Below, piece after piece: positions 7,870 through 14,534 of a stretch of DNA of 21,196 nucleotides. The stretch covers positions 1 through 21,196 of the forward strand of contig JOBE01000080.1 in NCBI GenBank assembly GCA_000717735.1. The letters run 5' to 3'. This stretch comes from Streptomyces griseoluteus (GTDB lineage Bacteria > Actinomycetota > Actinomycetes > Streptomycetales > Streptomycetaceae). A model generated the notes under the pieces. The model did no database searches and was not told the origin of the DNA. It saw only the letters and a list, made by a program, of their open reading frames with translations. Positions within the stretch are counted from its first letter, which is position 1; every line of letters starts with the position of its first letter. Made by a program: the position numbers and the translations under genes.

Positions 7870-8912
7870 CGGCTGCTCCTGGTGCGGTAGAGGACGAGGA
7901 CGAACGCCGGTACGCCGATCAGCGAGGTCACGACGCCCACCGGCACCTCCTGGGGGTCGAGGACCGTCCGCGCGAGCGTGTCGGCCCAGACGAGGAAGAC
8001 CGCCCCGGTCACGGCGGTGACGGGCAGCAGCCGGGCGTGCCCCGGCCCGGCCAGGGCCCGTGCCGCGTGCGGCAGGACGAGTCCGACGAAGCCGATCGCC
8101 CCGGCGGCGGAGACCAGGGCGGCCGTCAGGAGGGCGGTGACGCACAGCAGGACGAGCCGGGTCCTGGCGACGGCGACGCCGAGGGACGCGGCGGCCTCCT
8201 CGCCGAACGCGAACGCGTCCAGGGTCCTCGCGTACCCGCCGCAGATCAGCAGGGACACCGCGAGCACCGCGCCGCACACCGCGACGTCGGCCCAGTCGGC
8301 CCCGCCCAGCGAGCCGAGCAGCCAGAAGAGCACCCCGCGGGTGGTCTCGGCGTCCGCCGCCGTCATCACGACGAAGGAGGTGAGGGCGGAGAAGAGCTGC
8401 ATCGCGGCGACGCCCGAGAGGACCACGCGGTCCGTGGAGCCGCCGAGGGTGTGGCTCAGGAGGAGGACGAGCGCGAAGGAGCACACCGCCCCGATGAACG
8501 CCCCTCCGGTGACGGAGAGGACGCCCCCGCCGACACCGAGGACGACGACCGCGACCGCGCCGGTCGAGGCGCCGGAGGAGACGCCGAGGACGAAGGGGTC
8601 GGCGAGTGGGTTGCGCAGCAGCGACTGCATCACCGCCCCGCAGACCGCGAGCCCCGCGCCGCAGACGGCGGCGAGGAGGGTGCGGGGCAGCCGCAGGTCC
8701 CACACGATGCCGTCCCGGATCGGCGAGACCTCGGGGGTCTCGCCGCCGAGGTGGGCGGCGACCACGGACCACACGTCGCCCACGCCTATGTCCGCCGGTC
8801 CGATGGTGATCGCCACGGCCACCGACAGCGCCAGGACGGCGAGACCGGCCACGGTCCACAGCGGCGCCGTGACCCCCGCGCGCACGGTCCCGCCCGACGC
8901 GGGCGCCGTCAC
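7866..8912 (-). CDS. ABC transporter permease, FecCD/BtuC-type
   Basis: Membrane subunit of 348 residues with about ten hydrophobic segments. The FecCD hallmarks are LRLPRTLLAAVCGAGLAVCG, AVMQSLLRNPLADPFVLGVS, GAIGFVGLVLPHAARAL near the C-terminus and a closing VPVGVVTSLIGVPAFVLVL. The start is GTG at 8912, overlapping the binding-protein stop as GTGA. The stop overlaps the ATPase ATG. Tight overlap on both sides fixes the three genes as one operon. The permease forms the dimeric channel through which the ligand delivered by the binding protein passes. Confidence 0.94.
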   Translation of the reverse strand: MTAPASGGTVRAGVTAPLWTVAGLAVLALSVAVAITIGPADIGVGDVWSVVAAHLGGETPEVSPIRDGIVWDLRLPRTLLAAVCGAGLAVCGAVMQSLLRNPLADPFVLGVSSGASTGAVAVVVLGVGGGVLSVTGGAFIGAVCSFALVLLLSHTLGGSTDRVVLSGVAAMQLFSALTSFVVMTAADAETTRGVLFWLLGSLGGADWADVAVCGAVLAVSLLICGGYARTLDAFAFGEEAAASLGVAVARTRLVLLCVTALLTAALVSAAGAIGFVGLVLPHAARALAGPGHARLLPVTAVTGAVFLVWADTLARTVLDPQEVPVGVVTSLIGVPAFVLVLYRTRSSR

Positions 8913-9979
8913 TTCGCGAGACCGTACGAGCGGAGGGCCGCCGCCACCTTCTCGATGCCCTCGACGGTACGGATCGTGGGGTTCATCGCCTGGCCGCTGA
9001 GCAGGACGTACCGCTTCTTCCGTACCGCCGTCATGTTCCGGGTGACCGGGTCGGACTCCAGGAACTCGATCTTCTTGGCGGCGCTCTCGGCGGACTGCGC
9101 GCGGCGGGTCAGGTCGCCGATGACGAGGACGTCGGGGTCACGGTCGGCGACGGTCTCCCAGTTGACCTGGGGCCACTCCGCGCGCGTGTCGTCGAATACG
9201 TTCTTCGCGCCGAGGGCGTTCGTGACGATGCCGGGGGCGCCACAACAGCCCGCCATGTAGGGAGATTCGGCGTCGGAGAACCAGTAGAGGATCCTGGCGT
9301 CCGTGAAGTCGTCGCCCGAAGCCGCCTTCGTGACGCGGGACTTCAGCTGCCCGACGAGCTTCTCGCCGCGCTCGGGGACGTCGAACACCCGGGCCAGGTC
9401 GCGGATCTCGCCGTACACCGTGTCCATGGTCAGTGGCCGGGTGCGGACGCCGTCGCCGTCGCCGCTGTTGTCCTTGCCGACGCAGTCGGTGGGCGAGAGG
9501 TAGGTGGGGACGCCGAGCTTCTCGAACCGCTCGCGGTCGGCGACCCCGCCCTTGCCGAGGGTGTACGCGAAGGAGGCGGCGGCGAAGTCGGGTTCGGTGT
9601 CGAGCACCTTCTCGAAGGAGGGGTAGCGGTCGGCGAGGCGCGGTACCTTCGCGTTCTCCTTCTCCAGACCCGCCAGGACCGGGTCCGTCCAGGTGGCTGT
9701 GCCCACCATCCGGTCGGCGAGGCCGAGGGAGAGCAGGATCTCGGCCGCGCCCTGGTCGAGGGCGACGGCCCGCTGCGGGGACCGGTCGACGGTGACCCGC
9801 CGGCCGCAGTTGTCGTCGAGCGTCACGGGGTACCCCTGCCCGGCGCCTCCGGCAGGGTTCTTCGCGGGCGGGTTCTTCGCGCCCGGGGCGGCGGATCCGC
9901 CGCCGCAGCCGGTCGCGGTCAGGAGCAGGGCGCCGGCCAGGAACAGCACGGCGGAGCGGACGGGGTGTGCGAGCGGCAC
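8909..9979 (-). CDS. Periplasmic-type binding lipoprotein for a corrinoid or metal chelate (BtuF/FepB-like)
   Basis: Substrate-binding protein of 356 residues and first gene of the operon. The signal peptide ends in LTATGC, with Cys25 the probable lipidated residue. The mature protein starts with a Gly/Pro/Lys linker, then NCGRRVTVDRSPQRAVALDQ, the usual first strand of class III binding proteins, and EILLSLGLADRMVGTATW. The cysteines in DNCG, TDCVG and AGCCGAPG are notable. The GTG at 9979 follows AGAGGAAG by 6 bases; the frame is open a little further, to 10000, but without a ribosome site. The cobalamin riboswitch just upstream points to vitamin B12 or a precursor. Similar actinobacterial proteins are often labelled F420-0 binding proteins, a label the riboswitch does not support. 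Confidence 0.9.
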   Translation of the reverse strand: MPLAHPVRSAVLFLAGALLLTATGCGGGSAAPGAKNPPAKNPAGGAGQGYPVTLDDNCGRRVTVDRSPQRAVALDQGAAEILLSLGLADRMVGTATWTDPVLAGLEKENAKVPRLADRYPSFEKVLDTEPDFAAASFAYTLGKGGVADRERFEKLGVPTYLSPTDCVGKDNSGDGDGVRTRPLTMDTVYGEIRDLARVFDVPERGEKLVGQLKSRVTKAASGDDFTDARILYWFSDAESPYMAGCCGAPGIVTNALGAKNVFDDTRAEWPQVNWETVADRDPDVLVIGDLTRRAQSAESAAKKIEFLESDPVTRNMTAVRKKRYVLLSGQAMNPTIRTVEGIEKVAAALRSYGLAK

Positions 9980-10056
9980 GGGAACTTCCTCTGCGGCCAC
10001 GGCTCATACGCGGAGCCTGTCGTAACGGTGCTCCCCGTACGGCAGCGTGCCGCCGG

Positions 10057-10240
10057 GGCCGCCAGCAGGTCTTCGGACTCGGGGTCAGCCGGACGGAGCG
10101 CCTTCCCGGGCCCGTCGTGCCGCCCAGTGGCCGATGCTCCGCCCGTCGCCCTCACCGCTGCGCGTCAGTTCCGGTTTCGCACCGGATTCCCTGACCCGTG
10201 CACATACCCGTTCGGGTGCGTACAAAGGTGCGACTGGCCT
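10057..10240 (-). ncRNA. Cobalamin riboswitch
   Basis: On the minus strand the conserved cobalamin aptamer elements appear in order. A 5' hairpin CACCCGAACGGGT is followed by the core GGGAATCCGGTG-CGAAA-CCGGAACTG (10160-10195 region), a GC-rich arm, and the B12 box GAGTCCGAAGACCTGCTGG (10062-10080). The outer stem can form between GCCAG near 10235 and CTGGC near 10062. It lies about 80 bases upstream of the binding-protein GTG. In bacteria this RNA lowers expression when adenosylcobalamin is plentiful, so the transporter should be made under B12 limitation. Exact ends are approximate; the class is clear. Confidence 0.92.
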
Positions 10241-10250
10241 CGGCACAGTA

Positions 10251-10289
10251 CCACCGGCCGCCTCCCCGGTCCGGGGGCGCCGCCGGTGG
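10251..10289 (-). terminator. GC-rich hairpin between the cold-shock-like gene and the riboswitch
   Basis: CCACCGGC at 10251-10258 pairs with GCCGGTGG at 10282-10289, enclosing an inner CCCCGG/CCGGGG stem. It lies just past the stop of the small gene at 10312 and before the riboswitch operon on the same strand, so it likely separates the two units. Confidence 0.65.
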
Positions 10290-10311
10290 CGCGGCCCTGC
10301 CGCGTGGCGCG

Positions 10312-10518
10312 TCAGACGCGCAGTTCCTTCGCCTCGAAGCGGCCGTCGCCGAGGACGAGGACGAAGGAGACCTGCTGCCCTTCGGAGAGCGAGCGCTCCT
10401 CCCCCTCGATGTCCACGGCGCTGAAGTAGACCTGCTCCTCGGAGCCCACGGGAAGGACGAATCCGTACCCGCCGGCACGGTTGAAGGACTGCACGAACCC
10501 TTTGCTTCTGCCTTCCAC
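10312..10518 (-). CDS. Divergent cold-shock-domain (Csp-like) small protein
   Basis: A 68-residue protein with a single cold-shock nucleic-acid-binding domain: KGFVQSFNRAGGYGFVLP corresponds to the GxVKWFN..KGFGFI region, and QVYFSAVDIEGEERSLSEGQ to the second RNA-binding motif and following loop. It ends FEAKELRV, like CspA's strand 5. It departs from canonical Csp: the aromatic W of KWFN is S11, and the FVHFS motif is shortened to VYFS, losing the histidine. The GTG at 10518 follows GAGGAGG by 5 bases, a strong ribosome site. A hairpin follows the stop. It may bind single-stranded RNA or DNA more weakly or with altered preference. Confidence 0.85.
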   Translation of the reverse strand: MEGRSKGFVQSFNRAGGYGFVLPVGSEEQVYFSAVDIEGEERSLSEGQQVSFVLVLGDGRFEAKELRV

Positions 10519-10833
10519 GGCGGCCTCCTCGTCGTCACCGGCGACGCGGCCGAGGGGGACTGCGCCCGTCCGGGCCGCATCCGCGTCTCAGGGGACTTCT
10601 ACCCCACCGGCCCGCTCTTCGCCCGTCGGGGGAAGGGACCTGCGTGCCGGGACGGCCGCGTGCACGGAGCACGACCAGAGTCTCGTACAATATTCAACAG
10701 AGGCCCGGTGCCGGAGATCCCCCGTGTCCGACATCGGGCCTCGCCCTACCCTCCGAGGCCAGACCCAGAGGCCCCGGCCCCCCGGGCGCCGCCCGCGCCA
10801 CAGTGGGCCTCGGGGCCCGCCCGGCCCCGCCAC
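10519..10833. other. 315-bp gap between the TetR gene and the cold-shock-like gene
   Basis: No convincing gene is seen. Most of it is GC-rich with short unsupported frames. An AT-rich island at 10684-10699 (CGTACAATATTCAACA) stands out. On the minus strand it reads TGTTGAATATTGTACG and could hold the -10 region (TATTGT) of the promoter for the small gene, with a leader of about 160 bases. Confidence 0.4.
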
Positions 10834-11430
10834 TCAGCCTCTGCCGCCCGGATACGCGATCCTCGCCGTGATCCGGGCGATGCGCCGCGCCGACTCCTCA
10901 GGAGAGTCCACCGGCTGCACGATGTGACTGACGGTGAGCCGCACGATCGTCTCGACCGCGAGTCCGCGCGACTCCTCGTCCACGTCGGGCCAGGCCTCGA
11001 CGGCGTACGCGTCGAGCATCGCCATCGCCGTACCGAAGACGGGTTCCGGGCGGGTGGTCAGATAGGCGAGGAGATCGTCCTCGCCGCCCCGCGCGGCGAC
11101 CAGCACGCTCTTGATGAGCGGATTCTCCACCGCCTGCCGGAGCGTGTAGCCGACCCCGGCGGCGGCCGCTTTCTCCAACTCGCCCCGGTGTGCGTCCAGT
11201 ACACGCTGAATCCCGAGCAGGAAGCCTTCCAGCTCGCGCTGGACGAGGGCGTTGCCGATGGCCTCCTTCGAGCCGAACTCGTTGTAGAGGGTCTGACGAC
11301 TGATGCCGGCGGCCCGCGCGATGGCGGTCATGCGCAGCACGCCCCACCCGTCGGCGGCGACGAGGCGGTAGGCGGCGTCGAGCACCTGCTGGCGCAGCAG
11401 AGATCGAACACTCTCGCGAAAACGTGTCAT
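10834..11430 (-). CDS. TetR/AcrR-family transcriptional regulator
   Basis: A 198-residue one-component repressor. The N-terminal helix-turn-helix runs about residues 15-60: QVLDAAYRLVAADGWGVLRM, then TAIARAAGISRQTLYNEFGSKE, with the usual YNEFGSKEA end of the recognition helix. The remaining helices form the ligand domain and match no subgroup I can name with certainty. The ATG at 11430 follows AGGGG closely. There is no transporter or enzyme gene directly divergent from it; the divergent neighbour is a small hydrophilic stress-type protein, so its target may be itself or distant genes. Confidence 0.9.
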   Translation of the reverse strand: MTRFRESVRSLLRQQVLDAAYRLVAADGWGVLRMTAIARAAGISRQTLYNEFGSKEAIGNALVQRELEGFLLGIQRVLDAHRGELEKAAAAGVGYTLRQAVENPLIKSVLVAARGGEDDLLAYLTTRPEPVFGTAMAMLDAYAVEAWPDVDEESRGLAVETIVRLTVSHIVQPVDSPEESARRIARITARIAYPGGRG

Positions 11431-11496
11431 CGTGCCCCTACTTTATCCACCGGGCGCCGTCCGGAGCATGGACACCTCAGGCCCCGTCCGCCCCCT

Positions 11497-11521
11497 GTTT
11501 GAGCCGGTCGCCCCCGGGCAG
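11497..11521 (+). promoter_or_regulatory. Candidate SigB-type stress promoter
   Basis: GTTT at 11497-11500, a 15-base spacer and GGGCAG at 11516-11521 resemble the Streptomyces SigB-group consensus GNNT-N14-16-GGGTAY. It lies 59 bases before the ATG of the small protein at 11580. Confidence 0.45.
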
Positions 11522-11579
11522 CGGCCCCTGTGCCGCCCCGAGGGCCGGGGCGTACACGCGCAGTGTCAGGGAGAGAGCC

Positions 11580-11837
11580 ATGAGCCACCACGGCAGGCGT
11601 CACGACAGCGACCGGGATCATCCGCACGAGCCGCCCCCGCGGACCACCCCGTCCCAGGCCGAGGGCGAGAGCGGCGACGCGGAGGCGCGGCGCCAGGCGG
11701 AGGAGGCGACGCTGCACCGGTCCGAGGCCGCCACGGAGGACGAGCACGGGAGCGCCGCCAAACGGCAGGGCGCGGGGCTCGGCCGCGAGGAGCAGCGGAA
11801 GCCGTACCCGCGCGGGCGGGACGGAGGCGGGCAGTGA
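11580..11837 (+). CDS. Small hydrophilic hypothetical protein
   Basis: An 85-residue product with no hydrophobic segment and a composition rich in H, R, E, D, G and S: MSHHGRRHDSDRDHPHEPPP at the start, an Ala/Glu-rich middle (DAEARRQAEEATLHRSEAA) that could be helical, and a basic Gly-rich tail. It is probably intrinsically disordered. I do not recognise a family. GGGAGAGA precedes the ATG by 4 bases, and a SigB-like promoter lies upstream. Its position just ahead of the gas vesicle genes and the stress-type promoter suggest a general-stress product. It could also be dispensable. Confidence 0.6.
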   Translation: MSHHGRRHDSDRDHPHEPPPRTTPSQAEGESGDAEARRQAEEATLHRSEAATEDEHGSAAKRQGAGLGREEQRKPYPRGRDGGGQ

Positions 11838-11892
11838 AGCGCACGCGCCGGATCACTCCCCGTTACTTCCAGACAGGCCGGCATGCGAGGCA

Positions 11893-11915
11893 GAGTAGGG
11901 CGTAAATCAGGGTAA
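11893..11915 (+). promoter_or_regulatory. Possible promoter of the gas vesicle operon
   Basis: The 110-base AT-rich gap before gvpO contains GAGT (11893-11896), 13 bases, then GGGTAA (11910-11915). This is close to the SigB-type consensus though with a short spacer. A start near 11922 would leave a leader of about 25 bases. Confidence 0.3.
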
Positions 11916-11948
11916 TAGCGAACAAAACAAACTTAGGGGTGAATAGCC

Positions 11949-12422
11949 ACGAATAACGACAGGCATGAGAAGAAGAAGCCCGTACGGGAACCGCCCCCGC
12001 CGGAGGAACCGGCGCGGGACTTGTCGGAGGACCAGGCCGAGGAGCAGGCCGAGGACCAGGACGAAGACCAGGACGAAGACCAGGCCGAGGAGCAAGCCGA
12101 AGACCAGGACGAAGACCAGGACGAGGACCAGGTGCAGGAATCCGCGCCGGTCCAGGATCGGGTGTCGGCGCCGGAGGCTATGCGCCACGCCGTCGAGCAG
12201 CTCACCGAACTGCTCGGAAGACGGCCCGAGTCCGTTTCCTCGCTGAGGCCGACCGAAGACGGATGGACGGCCGAGGTGGAGGTGACGGAGCTGGAGCGCA
12301 TCCCCGAAACCACCAGTGTGATGGCCAGTTACGAGGTTGTCCTCGGCCTCGACGGGCAGCTGCTGGGATACGAACGCGGGAAGCGCTACACACGCGCGCA
12401 GGTCGACGGCAAGGAAAGCTGA
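11949..12422 (+). CDS. gvpO: Gas vesicle protein GvpO (non-standard or lost start codon)
   Basis: The C-terminal 80 residues form the GvpO domain: AMRHAVEQLTELLGRRPESV, EDGWTAEVEVTELERIPETT, then SVMASYEVVLGLDGQLLGYE and RGKRYTRAQ. Ahead of it is a very acidic repeat of E, D and Q. A stop lies at 11940-11942 in this frame. No ATG or GTG occurs before the GvpO domain, and the first ordinary start is TTG at 12021 with a poorly spaced site. However, GGGGTGA at 11936-11942 is a good ribosome site, and 6 bases after it the frame reads ACG-AAT-AAC-GAC, where ATG would be expected. I therefore mark 11949 as the probable ancestral start: 157 residues, or 133 from TTG. GvpO is required for gas vesicle formation in haloarchaea; here it heads the cluster. 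Confidence 0.8.
   Translation, partial: TNNDRHEKKKPVREPPPPEEPARDLSEDQAEEQAEDQDEDQDEDQAEEQAEDQDEDQDEDQVQESAPVQDRVSAPEAMRHAVEQLTELLGRRPESVSSLRPTEDGWTAEVEVTELERIPETTSVMASYEVVLGLDGQLLGYERGKRYTRAQVDGKES
12027..12122 (+). repeat. Two 48-bp tandem repeats in gvpO
   Basis: The 16-residue unit EDQAEEQAEDQDEDQD is encoded twice, at 12027-12074 and 12075-12122, with a few synonymous changes. It makes most of the acidic N-terminal arm of GvpO. Confidence 0.9.
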
Positions 12423-12458
12423 GCCGCCGCCGCCCGCTCCCTTTCAAAGGGAGGAAAC

Positions 12459-12920
12459 ATGACAGTGATGCAACAGGGAGGAGCGGTTCCCGGAGCCGGT
12501 GGAGGTTCCGGAAACCTGTACGACGTGCTGGAGCTGGTCCTCGACCGGGGCCTGGTGATCGACGCGTTCGTACGTGTCTCCCTCGTCGGAATCGAGATAG
12601 CGAAGATCGACGCCCGCGTCGTCGTGGCCAGCGTCGACACCTATCTGCGCTTCGCCGAGGCGTGCAACCGCCTCGACCTGGAGAGCGGCCGCAAGGCGCC
12701 CGCCCAGCTGTCGGACGTCATGGAGAAGACCGCGGAGGGCGGAGCCAAGGGCAAGAGCAAGGGTGCGCTGACCGGGGCGGTGGAGGCGTTCACCGATTCG
12801 CTCACCGGCGGCCGCGAGGAGGAGCCGGAGAAGCGGCCCGCCCGCGACAGGGAGCACCGCTCGCAGAGCAGGAGTCACGAGCGCGGCGAGGAGCGGCGCT
12901 CCACCGAGAACGGAAACTGA
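12459..12920 (+). CDS. gvpA: Gas vesicle structural protein GvpA (long actinobacterial form)
   Basis: Shell protein family member of 153 residues. The GvpA core lies at about 19-70: [20 protein letters not shown], then [20 protein letters not shown] and [11 protein letters not shown], containing the two beta strands and helices that build the ribbed wall. Cyanobacterial GvpA is about 70 residues. Here 80 more follow: a Lys/Gly segment, an amphipathic stretch [16 protein letters not shown], then an Arg/Glu/Ser-rich tail. GGGAGGAAAC immediately precedes the ATG, the best ribosome site in the cluster, fitting a need for high expression. Long tails are usual for Streptomyces GvpA. It is not proven that such proteins build buoyant vesicles in soil actinomycetes. 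Confidence 0.93.
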   Translation: MTVMQQGGAVPGAGGGSGNLYDVLELVLDRGLVIDAFVRVSLVGIEIAKIDARVVVASVDTYLRFAEACNRLDLESGRKAPAQLSDVMEKTAEGGAKGKSKGALTGAVEAFTDSLTGGREEEPEKRPARDREHRSQSRSHERGEERRSTENGN

Positions 12921-12922
12921 CG

Positions 12923-13636
12923 ATGGCCGTCTACGTCTACGCCATCACCGGAGAATCCCATCCACTCCGCCTCGACGACCTGACGGGGGTCAGGGGCCCC
13001 GACGACCACCTCAGGGTGGTGCGCGGGGACTCCCTCCGCGCCGTCGTGGGCGAGGCGCCGGAGGAGATCAAACCCGACCTGGCCGGCATCAACGCGCACC
13101 ACGCCGTGCAGGAGCGTCTGTGCGAAGACGGTGCCACGCTGCCGCTCTCCTTCGGATTCGTGGCCGACGACGAGGACGCCGTCCGCACCGTCCTGGAACA
13201 GCGGGGCGAGCAGTTCGCCCAGCGTCTGGAGGAGATCGGCGACCGTGTGGAGTTCAACGTCAAGGGCACGCAGGACGAGGAGACCGTACTGCGGCACATA
13301 CTGGAGGAGTCGGAGCCGGCCCGGCGCCTGAACGAAGCGACGCGGAACGGCGGCGGCACCTACGAGCAGCGCATCGAGCTCGGCGAGGTCGTCGCCAACG
13401 AGGTGCAGGCACGGCAGCAGGCCGTCGCCGAGTCCGTCCTCGCCGCGCTGCGCCCGCGTGCCCGCTCGGAGCGCCTGTCGGACCCCAGCCAGCAGTACTT
13501 CGTGAACGTCTCGTACCTCGTCGACCGGGACCACGCCGAAGAGTTCCGGAAGGCCACCGAGGGGCTGATGAAGGACCGGCCCGACGGAGTGGAGCTCCGG
13601 GTGCGGGGCCCGCTGCCTCCGTACAGCTTCGTCTGA
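12923..13636 (+). CDS. gvpF: Gas vesicle protein GvpF (GvpL/F family)
   Basis: A 237-residue accessory protein of the GvpL/GvpF family, which binds GvpA and is thought to act in early assembly of the vesicle. Family features are the start MAVYVYAITG, the central ATLPLSFGFVADDEDAVRTVL, EFNVKG, and the C-terminal LRVRGPLPPYSFV. The ATG follows the gvpA stop by 2 bases, so the two are likely coupled. The second copy of the family, gvpL, lies 2.7 kb further on in the same cluster. Assignment as F rather than L rests on order (O-A-F-G) and on its smaller size. Confidence 0.93.
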   Translation: MAVYVYAITGESHPLRLDDLTGVRGPDDHLRVVRGDSLRAVVGEAPEEIKPDLAGINAHHAVQERLCEDGATLPLSFGFVADDEDAVRTVLEQRGEQFAQRLEEIGDRVEFNVKGTQDEETVLRHILEESEPARRLNEATRNGGGTYEQRIELGEVVANEVQARQQAVAESVLAALRPRARSERLSDPSQQYFVNVSYLVDRDHAEEFRKATEGLMKDRPDGVELRVRGPLPPYSFV

Positions 13637-13661
13637 GGCATGAGGAGCAGGAGGAGGCGGC

Positions 13662-13922
13662 GTGGGACTGGTGACCGAGATCCTCGCCCTGCCCCTGGCG
13701 CCCCTGAAGGGCATCGGGTGGGTCCTGGACAAGGTGGTGCGTGCGGCGGAGGAGGAGTACTACGACCCCACCCCCGTCCAGGAGGCGCTCGCCACTCTGG
13801 GACGGGCCAGGAGCGAGGGCGAGATCGGGGAAGAGGACTTCGCCCGACGGGAACAGGAGCTGCTGGAGCGGCTCGAGGAGATCAGGGCCTATCAATTCCG
13901 CAGTGGCGGGGCCGGCCCGTAG
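13662..13922 (+). CDS. gvpG: Gas vesicle protein GvpG
   Basis: An 86-residue GvpG family protein: MGLVTEILALPLAPLKGIGW, VLDKVVRAAEEEYYDPTPVQ, and a helical Glu/Arg-rich second half with ARSEGEIGEEDFARREQELL that could form a coiled coil. GvpG is a small accessory factor believed to assist assembly together with GvpF. The GTG at 13662 is preceded by GGAGGAGG with a 4-base gap. It lies 25 bases after gvpF. A 63-base gap follows, with a new GGAAGGAAA site for gvpY. Confidence 0.92.
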   Translation: MGLVTEILALPLAPLKGIGWVLDKVVRAAEEEYYDPTPVQEALATLGRARSEGEIGEEDFARREQELLERLEEIRAYQFRSGGAGP

Positions 13923-13985
13923 CGGGAACGGGCCTCCCGCGCCCGCGGCCGGGCGACCGGCTGCGGGCAGGAAGGAAACAGCGTC

Positions 13986-14534
13986 ATGAACAACGCCAAG
14001 ATCGGTACAGCGATCCTCGGCGGCTACATGCTGGGCCGTACGAAGAAGGGGAAGCTCGCGATGGGGCTCGCCATGGCCTTCGCCGGGTCGCGCATCAAGC
14101 CGGGACAGCTGGGGAAGTCGCTCGCGCGGTCGCCGCTCCTCAGCAACGTGAACCAGCAGGTCCGCGGGGAGCTCACGAGCGCGGGCAAGGCCGCCGCCAC
14201 GACGGTGCTCAACGCCAAGGCCGAACACCTCGCCGACGCCCTGCACCAGCGGACCGCGAGCCTGCGGGAGAGCGGACCGAAGGACGAACCCGAACACGAG
14301 CAGGAGCCCGACGAGCAGGAGCAGGAGCAGGACCCCGAGCAAGAAGACGAGCACGGGGAACAGCACGAAGAGGAACGTGAGGGCGCCGGCAAGGACGCGC
14401 GCGCGAAGGCGGCGGCGAAGAAGTCCGGGACGACGAAGCAGACGCCGAGCCGGGCCTCCGCGCCCGCACGGTCGAAGTCCGCGCAGTCGAAGCCCAGCCG
14501 GACGAGGAGTTCCAGGAGGCCGGACGATGGCTGA
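13986..14534 (+). CDS. gvpY: Gas vesicle cluster protein GvpY (actinobacterial)
   Basis: A 182-residue protein found in the Y position of Streptomyces gas vesicle clusters. The first 95 residues are well ordered and Gly/Ala/Lys-rich (IGTAILGGYMLGRTKKGKLA, MGLAMAFAGSRI), with a short hydrophobic stretch that may associate with membrane or shell. A block made almost only of E, Q, D and P follows (about 100-135), then a basic Lys/Arg/Ser tail to the end. The chain therefore carries an acidic and a basic low-complexity segment in series. The stop overlaps gvpZ by 8 bases. Function is unknown; the name rests on position and recognised composition. Confidence 0.8.
   Translation: MNNAKIGTAILGGYMLGRTKKGKLAMGLAMAFAGSRIKPGQLGKSLARSPLLSNVNQQVRGELTSAGKAAATTVLNAKAEHLADALHQRTASLRESGPKDEPEHEQEPDEQEQEQDPEQEDEHGEQHEEEREGAGKDARAKAAAKKSGTTKQTPSRASAPARSKSAQSKPSRTRSSRRPDDG

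Noticed and set aside
10588..10833. Possible small gene in the gap after the TetR gene
   Set aside because: The peptide has random Arg/Gly/Pro composition and no ribosome site.
12027..12122. CRISPR-like array
   Set aside because: The repeats are contiguous, have no spacers and are coding.
11965..12246. Arg/Thr-rich frame starting at ATG 11965
   Set aside because: It is the shifted frame of the gvpO acidic repeat. It has no adequate ribosome site and no known family, though it may matter for competition at the gvpO start.
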